Source: Ottelia alismoides (taxonomy: Eukaryota > Streptophyta > Magnoliopsida > Alismatales > Hydrocharitaceae). Taken from it: 64,000 nt of DNA. The notes beneath the pieces were generated by a model that made no database searches, was not told where the DNA came from, and saw only the letters and a list, made by a program, of their open reading frames with translations. This document shows positions 55,830 to 64,000 of the stretch, piece by piece. Location of the stretch: assembly GCA_037367405.1 (NCBI GenBank), contig JAZKJV010002329.1, positions 496,001 to 560,000 of the forward strand. The letters run 5' to 3'. Position 1 is the stretch's first letter, and every line of letters begins with the position of its first letter. Made by a program: the position numbers and the translations under genes.

Positions 55830-58045
55830 TGATGAACGTCGAATTTGCCTCTACAATAGTGTGAAATTTGTCGTAGTATAGGAGGCTAATTCGGTTCAGC
55901 AAAAACCACAGTCCTTTGAATGATGTGGAGTATTTATACTTGGAAAGTCTACCAAGGTCGAACACAAGGACATATCTACTTAATTCATTTATCAAATTTC
56001 GATTCATGAAGCACAAGCGTGAATTAATTTCAAGTTCAGGTCTGCAAAATGCACTATGTGAATTACAATACAATGCCATGATGTATGCATTTTTTAGTTG
56101 GTTTTTATGCAAATATAAAGTGATGAATGAACAAATATGCAAGGTTAAATGTATGCTAAACAAAAGATTACAAAGATACCCTAAATGTATGAGCATATAT
56201 CAGAAATAGAAATCAGAGTCGATTGAATCATAACATGAAGAACAATCATCAAATCAAAGTAAGAATAAGGAGAGCAGGGTTTCATTTATCACATAAAATA
56301 TACCTTCATTTAAAACAGTGGCAAATGAAAAAAAATTAAATATGCTATGATGTAGAGGATAAAACAAGGATCAAAACGACACTAAAATCATGCAATTTGG
56401 ACCTACGATGCTCAAGTTATACTAAAAACAATGCAGGGGCATAATTGTAATAAAAATACAAGAAAATAAAAGGATAAATATTACATTTAGGTCCCTGGAG
56501 GGACCTAAATGCAAATATTAAAAATCGCTTGGGCCCCTATGAAAATTTTCCATGCGTGGGGGCCTACTTGTAATTTCAGAAAAGTTGGAGGGATTCCTTG
56601 TAAAATACCCAGGCATGCACGTGAGGCACGTTCTTGGCGACCATTCTACAATTCTTGAAAATACCAGGGTCTTTCATGCAATTTTCCCAGGCCCTTACGT
56701 GCAGGGCACGTGAGGCACCTAGGATCGGGAGGGCGCCTCAGGTTCGGGCAACGTGGCATCATCTGGAGGCTTGGGGCGAGGTTCGGTTGACCCGACCTTG
56801 TTGGTACAGACTGAGGCTCGGGTCTGCCACGTGCCATTTTCACGGCCGTCCGATCCGGATGATCGAACGACATCTGTAGAATCTTCCTCGTCGTAGGTCA
56901 CTGGAGGAGGCGGGGCTCCGGTGACCTGCCATTTACTCCGCTGTGCACCAGCTTCTCCCCCGAGGGTCAGGGAAGCTCCCTGAAATCGTGGCGAAGAGCC
57001 CGGAGGTGCAGAGAAGCTCCGGGAATGGTCGGAGGTGAACGTTGATGAAGCTTCGCCGGAGAAGAAGAGCACTAAGAAGCACTGATGCTAACTCCGACCA
57101 TTGAAGGTTCATGCAAGCGTTAGATGTAGCCGAAGCGAGTGCGTGTGTAGTGTGAGTTATGGAATGGGGTCCCTGAGAGGTGGTTGGAGTGGAGGACCAG
57201 GGGCTCCTTCCCCGCCGGAGCAGAGGAGGAGGTGGCGATTGATGGACGAGGTTGTGGGGAAGGGAGTGGTGGAATCGGAGGGTTGCGTGAAGATGAGGGT
57301 GACTTTGCGAAGCTGGTGGGTGGATCAGATGAGGGTGAGGGCAATTGTAGTCGGAAGAATAAATTGAAGAAAGTAAGGGAAAAATATCGCCTTGCCGGAG
57401 CAAGGTGTTAGCGGAGGAACTGACCTGGAGGTGAGCTCATTGGAGCTCTGGGTCGTCGCCCAGCATGCCTGGCCTTGGCATGGATCTCAGCGGCACATAA
57501 TGGCAGCCGCGACATGGCCGGAGGCCATGGTTCTCACCTGGGACAGCCACCCATCGTGGCCTCGACGAAACCGCCCTCCGCTGTCATCGGAGGGCGGGGG
57601 AAGCTAGGGCGGAGCCCCGTAGATGGTGGATGCGGTCTCTGGTGGCGGGGGAGGTGGTTAAATAGGCGGAGGAGCTCGGAGGTTACGTCGATGGAGGGTG
57701 GATTTTAACGGCATTTTAATGGTGAAGGAATAATGAAGGTGGTGCATCAATGGAGGCGCGAAGATGATGGAGGTAACGGCTATGCGGAGGCGCCATTAGA
57801 AGAGGAATGAGGTGGCTGGAGCGACGACCAAAAATGGAAGGGGGCGGTGGGTTGGCGAGATGAAACGGCTGGGGGAGGGGGGTTACGAAGGAGGAAGACG
57901 ATGGGCGAGCTGCTGGATCATGCGATCCAACGGCTAGGATGTGAGCTCAGGTGGAGGGCCATGATCAGATCCGAGGATCTGATCACACAATTGATGTTAG
58001 GGCACGAGGGAGCGGTTAAGATGAAGAGCGGGGGTCCATCCAAGG
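55830..58045 (-). mobile_element. Inverted Athila-type LTR (element E), cut by element D
   Basis: Plus-strand start TGATGAACGTCGAATTTGCC is, read on the minus strand, an LTR end CGTTCATCA. It carries the conserved hairpin (CTTGG 55940-55944, CCAAG 55953-55957), the periodic CCCTGG text (56480-56720), a GC-rich centre and a TATA-like TATTTAA at 57658-57664 (minus). The order matches the other Athila-type LTRs, but the sequence is a separate subfamily. It is inserted in the copia leader and broken at 58045 by element D. Frames in the GC-rich centre (56634-58086) are rejected as genes. Confidence 0.75.
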
Positions 58046-59229
58046 TGATGAATACTCATTCATCACTCTTTATTCTTATATTTTAGCTACAAAAACCTTT
58101 GCAAATACATGTAGATATGTGTAAATAGGAATAATTACCAAAAGCATGTATTGTGTAAAAACCTATAATTAGCATGTTTTTGTGCAAAAATAAAAGAATA
58201 AAGATTAAAAAGAAAAAGAGGGAAATATTTAGAATAAATATTGAGCAACCTAACCCAAGGGAGGGCTCAGCATGGGCCTGACCGCATAAAAGCCAAAGTA
58301 GAGAGAGATAGAGGCTCATGAGTGTAAATATTTATGTAAATAAAATAAAGATATTTTCCTCACCAAAAATATGCTTGTAAATACTTGTATATATTTATAA
58401 ATATAAAAACAAAAGAAAAAGTCAAAAATCAAAAAGAACAAAAACACCCCTTTTCATCTTGTATATAAACCACTCTTCCATATTTATCTAACCTTGTAAA
58501 TAAAATCAATTTTTATAATTTTTGTGAATAGTCTATATTATATATTGTAAATAAATAAAATAAAAACAATTAAAACAAAAGCAAAATAAAAATAGCAAAA
58601 TTAAAAATACAAAAATACATTGTACATATACCATGTATATAGATGTACATATATATTTATTTTACCTATGTACATAAATAATAAAAATAAAATAAAAATA
58701 CCTTTTTATTCCTTATTTTATAATGAAAATAAATAAAATATAAAATAGGAATAAAATTGCACAAAAATAATAATTAAAAAAATCAAAAATCAAAAACCCT
58801 AATTGTGCACATATACCTATATAGTACATACTATGTGTATACCTTATTTTTATTTCCAAAAATTATTTAAAAATCACTAAAAAATAGAAAAAAATAAAAG
58901 AAAAATATTTTGTGTTTTAACTTTTTGCAAATTCGGCCCCTAGCTACCCTTAATTTGCACTTGAAGATCCAGCCACGTGGCCTATTTCTATTGGGTCCTG
59001 GGGATGTTGACCACCCGGTCAACTACCCCCCCCCCCAGGACCACCTCCCGCGGATCTGGGTCGTGGATCCAATTTCTCAAATTTTTACCCGCTCGACCCG
59101 ATCACCATTCCACCTAACCCCGGGTCCTAATCCACCATTGTGCATCCCTGATCCACGCCCGGGGTGGGTTATGGGGATCCGTGCTCCGACAAGCACGCTC
59201 GGACCTCTCTTAGCCGGACCCCTAGCCAT

Positions 59230-59235
59230 ATATAG
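59230..59235 (+). promoter_or_regulatory. Probable TATA box of the element D LTR
   Basis: TATATA in CCATATATAGTTG, at the position equivalent to TATAAA (7275) in the element A LTR. Confidence 0.6.
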
Positions 59236-59488
59236 TTGTTGCTCCGCCACCTCATTTCCCCATCTTTGGCCATTTGTTTCCTCCTCCTGTGAGCTCCAGA
59301 GAGTGCGTGAGAGTGACAGCTCGCGTCTGAGCCTGTTGAAGCGAGGAGAGGAGGCGAGTCCATCGATCCAGCGAGCTACGCCGCCGTCGCTCCGCCATCA
59401 GCTGGAGCTTGAGCCTCGGAGGGAGACGCTCCTCGAGGCGACGACCAGGAGCTTTCCCAGCTCCTCCCCAGTCTCTTCGACCACCCAG

Positions 59489-59799
59489 GTAACCTTGTAG
59501 GTCCTTATTTTTCGCTGATTTCCACTTACGCCCAAATCGCGCCGCCGCCGTCCATCTTTGATTCCGACCACTCCATCATCCCTTTCGATCATCAGAGTCG
59601 ACCATCGCATCCGCCTTTCTCCGACGCACCTTCTTCACCCCTCCACTCAACCCAGCTCGCACAGGAGGTGGGAGTCGAGCTCCTCCGTCTACCCCCTTCG
59701 CCGGAGCTCGCCATCTCGACCCATCAGCCACCGTCGCTATGCCTAACTGGGTCGAGGCAATTTGCCCTCGACCCGCGAGTCTCTTGGTGGTCTTTGCAG
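59489..59799 (+). other. Predicted intron inside the LTR leader (element D)
   Basis: Donor ACCCAG/GTAACC and acceptor TCTTTGCAG/G enclose 311 bases; element A has 312. An 8-bp stem (GGGTCGAG 59749-59756, CTCGACCC 59767-59774) precedes the acceptor by about 25 bases in both. The branch site was not identified. Confidence 0.45.
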
Positions 59800-61668
59800 G
59801 TGCTACCAAGCCCATCTGAGGGCTTTGGTCATTCAGGCCAGGAGACCCAGCTCCGCCGACCTCGCCCGAGCTCCTCGGAGCTCGGCTGGATCATCGGAGC
59901 CTACCGGCAGACGCGAGAGCACTCCACGTTTCTTCTCCGACCTTCAGCGTGTTCTCAGGAGGAGCCTAGCACACGCCCGAGGCCGGCGAGTCTCGCTGGT
60001 GACCTGTTCTTCCAGGACCCTCCGTCGCCGTTCGATCAGCCCCCTGCTCCAGATTACATCGTGACCGTTCGTTCGTGGAGCTGCAGATAGCGTCCGATCA
60101 GAGGAGGTCTGATCCCAGCCGTCGGATCTACACGTGGCTCGGCCCTGACCGTTGGATTAGCCCGAGAACCCCAGCGCTGGAGTGCCACCTGATCCAGACC
60201 ATCCGATCCAACACGTGGCGACCATCCAGCGGTTCATCTTAATAAAGGATAATTTACCCTTAGGCCCTGTCTTTTCTTTTATTTCGTTTTAGTCCTGTAA
60301 ATATTGAATTTAGTTGTTTAGTTTTAGGGTTATTTGCATAGAGGACCCCGTACTTTATTTTCCTTGCATTTATACCCCTGTGCGTTGTATGCCACGTGCT
60401 TCGTCACGTGTTTTTCTGGTCTATTTGCAACTCATGCCCCTGTAGTTCTGGTTGTTATCAATGGAATGAATGTTTTAGTTTATTTACATTTATACCCCTG
60501 TGCGTGATTTATTTCAACATGTGCGTGATATTTTGGGTATTTTGCGAATAAGCCCCTGGACTTTTGGTACCTGTTACCAATAAGTCCTCGGGACTTATTT
60601 TTATTGCATTTGGGTCCCTGAGTGCCCCAGGCACGCGCGTGGCGCGTGTTTTGCTGGGTTAATTGCACCAGACCACCTAGGCTATTGGGTATTTGCACTT
60701 TGGTCCCTGTGCACAGTGCCCTTTCTTTATTTTTGAACAAAATAGCAAAACACCTCCAAATCCAACGAAAATTGGACACATGGCTCCAGCCATAGTGTAA
60801 AATTTTCGTGGTTTTTTGAGGACATTTTTGATTTCATTTGATATTTTTAAAAAATAAAAAACCCTTAATTTTGCTACTGTCTATCTTTAAAAACACCAAA
60901 AAATATCAAAACTCATCTAAAAATTCCATAAAATTACCCACTGTTTGTCTTGCTTAGTTTGATTTTCTAGCCAATTTTGGCTATTTTTCATTACTGAAAA
61001 CCCCTAAAAATTGAAAAACACTTAAAAACTCATAAAATTCTAATAATTAAATCAAAAATCCAAAAATAATAAAATTGGTGCCAAAATTTTCTTTGTTTTA
61101 TTCTCTTTACAGGAAAATTACCTCCTGGCAATTTTAGGGCTTTTAGATATTTTATCTAGGCCCGTTTAGCTCGGCTGGACAGTACCATTTGTTTCAGTCA
61201 CTTTCTGATTTTTAGAAAATTAAATAAATCTCAGAAAATTCTCAAAAAATTCACCAAAAACACTAAAAATTATAAAACACATAAAAATGTTTTTGTTTGA
61301 ATTTTTGGTTGATTTTTAGTGCGCTAAATAAATTGTTGAAGTGTGTGTTTCCTTGTTTTTCTCATTTTCTTTCTTAATTAAAAATCCAAAAAAAAATTAT
61401 AAAATAAATTAAAAACCACTAAAAACATCTTGTTCTTTTATTTTATTCCTTTTTACTACTTCATAGGCCGAGAGGCCAACCCGTGCTCCTTGAGTTCGAC
61501 CCTGGTCGCTATACCAGGTTAATCCAATAGCATGACCGCTATTTCGTGTATTTGATTGATTTGATTGATATTAGTGGTTCATTTTTCTTGATTGACATAG
61601 TCGGATCGCTTGGGTCGCAACGACCTATCTAGTACCTTATACCCGAGTGTTTAGGCGTGTCATCAGAA

Positions 61669-61686
61669 TGGCGCCGTTGCCGGGGA
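61669..61686 (+). promoter_or_regulatory. Primer binding site of element D (tRNA-Asp)
   Basis: TGGCGCCGTTGCCGGGGA, three bases after the LTR end, is an exact complement of the plant tRNA-Asp 3' end. Confidence 0.93.
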
Positions 61687-63190
61687 GCACGACTTTGTAG
61701 TTTTTATTTTATCTTCGTTTTTGTTTTCGCGGCTTTTCGCAGCTCTTTCAGAGCTCGCGGTTTTTTTTCGCGGCTTTTGTTTCTATTTTATTTTTGTTTT
61801 ATTTTGTTTTATTTTCTTTTTCTTTTATTTTTATTTTTGTTTTATTTTGAGTGTTTAATTTATTTTGTATTTTTGCATATGTACCCTCATTTTCAGTTCC
61901 ATTTATTTTCTTTTTATTTTATTTGATTACTTTGGTCTGACCACTCATCTCTTTTTCTTGCGAGGGCCCGAGGACCGCGGAGGCGACTTTCGAGGAGCCG
62001 GGGCAACCGAGGAACTTGGAGGCGGCTTCCTTCTCTACGAAGCCACAGGAGAGAGCGAGAGAGAGAGAGAGTTGAGTGGGTGAGGTTAGATTAGGTTTTA
62101 TTTTTATTATCATTATTGTAATAATACAGGGACTCAGACTGGACTTAGACATTGCTTGAACACTTAGCGGGTCTGTTTCGCCAAGCACCGGTGTGCTCGG
62201 GGGACCCTTAGGTTTTTCGCGGCTTTTTACTCGGCTTTGTTTTCTTTTCATTTTTTCTGCCTTTTCCGGTGTTTACGCAGTTTTCATCGAGCCCCTAGCT
62301 TTAGGATTTTCTCTTGCTTGTGCCGTAATTAGTAGGGTCCCCACACTTAACTATTTGTCTATTCCTATAGTGCGATAATTGGACTCACTAATAATCAATT
62401 AATAAAAATAATCGACTCATCTCTTTCGTAGCCTACGTGCCGCAACTCACCCTGTAAAGCGCTTTCTCCTACCCCCGATTTGTCGGGCAGAGGAGGGGTG
62501 GGCCAAGACCGGACCCTTTGGCTTGGAGGTCGGTGGCCGATTAGACGGTTCTGCATGTAGAAATTGCTCATCTAGGACTCGGTTTTTCCCGCTGCATCAT
62601 TTAGGGTAGTCTACTTTTCTATCTTTAAATTCTGCACGGATCACTTGCATGTAGAGTGCTGGAGACAAGGTACGCATTTCTGACTCAGCATGCATCATTG
62701 ATTTCATCGCGCATCGGCTTTTCGACTTCTCCCCCCTGTTTTGGACTAAATAACCAGGAGAACCGAAAAATTCGTTAGGCGTTTGTTTTCTATTTGAAAA
62801 ATATTAAAAAGAAAAATAATAAAATTGGGAATGGATAAAACTATTGACCTTAAAAGACACTCACCCTAAAAATTTGTCTTGGGGAGAGCAACCCCCTCAT
62901 TGTATGGTTTGATTGCGCGAGAGAGTGACCCGCACCCTATGTAGAGCCCTCCGGTGTTATTCCCGACTGATTACCGACTTCTCCGTGCGGGCCAGTCGGT
63001 TGGGGTAGCATCGGGTATCCTAACAGGTCACGTAAGCGCTCTGATATCTTGTGTGTTCACCTAATAAAAATCGACAAGATAATTTGACCGAAATTTCACG
63101 GTCTTCAGCTCGCGTTGCGTTGGTGAACCGGGGGTTTGCATTCTGATCATAGTTTCTCCAGATCTCATCCGCACTACTCGCCAGATCAAG
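61687..63190 (+). other. Leader of element D
   Basis: No gene is supported; the T-rich frame near 61657-61926 is low complexity. The two 13-base blocks shared with the leader of C lie at 62711-62723 and 62883-62895, and a further GTTGGTGAACCGGGGGTTTG block (near 63118) resembles GTTTGTGAACCTGGAGTTTG in C (near 44537). Confidence 0.6.
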
Positions 63191-63469
63191 ATGATGGGTA
63201 GACGCTCTCTTAGGCAGCCTCTGGCTGCACCGCTTTCGGGCATGTCTACCCAGTCATCTAGGTTGGCCTGCGAGAGCCAAGACCAGCTCTCCGAGCCCGA
63301 GTACGACTCCGCCCTGTTCCCCCTCGACCTCCTACCTTTCGGACCTGAGCGACATGAGCCCGAGGAGAGATTGATAGATTTGACAGCACCTGAGTTGGGC
63401 TCATTTGATTTTGCAGCAGACGTATGGCCGGCAGTTCAGAGGACCGCTCCAGGACTGAGCACATTGTGA
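63191..63469 (+). CDS. Small frame at the start of element D gag
   Basis: 92 residues from ATG 63191, ending within the next frame. It has an acidic, Pro/Leu-rich composition (SEPEYDSALFPLDLLPFG). It is either the N-terminal part of gag separated by a frameshift or a separate upstream ORF; the following frame lies one base back in phase. Confidence 0.4.
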   Translation: MMGRRSLRQPLAAPLSGMSTQSSRLACESQDQLSEPEYDSALFPLDLLPFGPERHEPEERLIDLTAPELGSFDFAADVWPAVQRTAPGLSTL

Positions 63470-64000
63470 TGGACCAGGGAGCGATCAACTCCACCCTGAT
63501 CGCCTCGTTAGAGACCGTCCAGCAGCAGCTGAGGGATCAGGGAGCATTTATGATCGACTTGAGGAGAGAGATGGAGCAGATGAGAGCAGAGCGAGAGCAG
63601 AGGAGAGAGGGACCGAGGATCCCAGATGATGCGGATGCAGCCGCCGCAGCAGCAGCAGCCGCCGCAGCCGCGGCCGGAGGACCACCGAGACCGATGCGGG
63701 AGTTACACAACCCCGGATCGACGATGACGCACCACTGGGTAGTACTTCCAGCGATCGTGGGGGACTTCAAGTTCCCCCCGAACACTTTGCAGCTACTCCC
63801 CCGCTTCCACGGACTCGCGACAGAGGAGCCCCATCTCCACCTCCAGGAGTTCTTGATGATATGCAGCACTGTCCACGACCGTTAGGTGGACCAGGACACG
63901 ATCAGGATGATCGCCTTCCCCTTCTCCTTAGCTGACAGAGCAGCCACCTGGCAGAAGCATTTGGGGAAGTTTGTCTACACCTGGGAGCAGCTCCGCACCG
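63424..64000 (+). pseudogene. Athila gag, N-terminal capsid region (element D), open at window end
   Basis: ATG 63424 opens a frame with a coiled-coil-like segment (LIASLETVQQQLRDQ ... LRREMEQMRAEREQRRE), a run of 13 alanines coded by mixed GCN codons (63639-63677), and the Athila-type capsid start (FKFPPNTLQLLPRFHGLATEEPHLHLQEF). A TAG at 63883 interrupts it; the frame continues as TIRMIAFPFSLADRAATW, the usual capsid continuation, to the window end. Gag packages element RNA into particles. The stop makes this copy defective unless read through. Confidence 0.85.

Larger units (their letters stand above)
58046..61665 (+). mobile_element. 5' LTR of element D
   Basis: Begins TGATGAATACTCATTCATCA and ends GTGTCATCA. 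It is 3620 bases, similar along its whole length to 6078-9771. It contains a TATA box at 59230, the predicted intron 59489-59799, periodic repeats (about 60260-60720), and the hairpin CCTGGT (61501-61506) with ACCAGG (61513-61518). Confidence 0.92.
58046..64000 (+). mobile_element. Athila element D, 5' part with gag
   Basis: 5' LTR 58046-61665, primer site 61669-61686, a 1.5-kb leader and the start of gag, running out of the window. The LTR belongs to the same family as element A. It is inserted in LTR E; the flank left of the LTR is CAAGG (58041-58045), so that sequence should recur after its 3' LTR. Confidence 0.9.

Noticed and set aside
56634..58086. Several frames on both strands that could look like small host genes
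   Set aside because: They lie in the GC-rich centre of inverted LTR E, match the layout of the other LTRs and have no recognisable domain.
59558..60090. Frames of 62 to 140 codons in the element D LTR
   Set aside because: Low-complexity Ser/Pro/Arg readings in LTR sequence; the element A LTR does not keep them open in the same phase.
61657..62083. Phe-rich membrane-like frame after the element D primer site
   Set aside because: It arises from T-rich leader sequence; hydrophobicity follows from TTT and TTA codons only.
1..64000. tRNA, rRNA or organellar DNA
   Set aside because: No cloverleaf with conserved boxes or rRNA motifs was recognised; tRNA-like matches are primer binding sites only.

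Overview
This is a nuclear window from a flowering plant. The evidence is plant Athila-type LTR retrotransposons with tRNA-Asp primer sites, L1-type LINEs, a chromovirus, a copia LTR with an initiator-Met primer site, and one host gene for a plant copper amine oxidase. The GC-rich first exon and more AT-rich later sequence of that gene would suit a monocot, but the species cannot be named from sequence alone.

Layout. 1-991 is an inverted, partial Athila-type LTR (element F) abutting a decayed Athila pol (element A, 992-6077) with its 3' LTR (6078-9771). Element A sits in a chromovirus whose integrase end remains at 9772-11139, followed by its probable 3' LTR and a 30-bp minisatellite (12893-13159). 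The only host gene recognised, a structurally complete five-exon copper amine oxidase on the minus strand, lies at 14079-17403.

From 19345 the window is a nest. An L1-type LINE (LINE2, minus) was split by a second LINE (LINE1, 19711-39635, 16-bp target duplication). LINE1 was split at codon 4 of its ORF2 by a complete Athila element (B, 23322-37500, 5-bp duplication ATCAC). LINE2 was also split by another complete Athila-like element (C, 40582-51957, 5-bp duplication with one mismatch) and cut off at 53086 by a copia LTR (53086-55698). The copia leader is interrupted by an inverted Athila-type LTR (E, 55830-58045), itself interrupted by a further Athila element (D, 58046 to the window end) that carries gag.

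How the parts relate. The Athila-type elements split the expected functions. B has protease, reverse transcriptase, RNase H and integrase with one in-frame stop but no capsid region. D has capsid and leader. C has no RT, RNase H or integrase and encodes a protease-like domain with an altered active site plus unfamiliar acidic ORFs. A, B and C share a 3' non-coding module with repeated hairpins, each ending in a copy of the polypurine tract; C and D share leader motifs. LTRs of all types share a covarying hairpin near their 3' end. These shared non-coding signals are the strongest candidates for an undescribed system: a family whose defective members keep cis signals and may be mobilised in trans. 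That interpretation is inference; the sequence features are directly visible.
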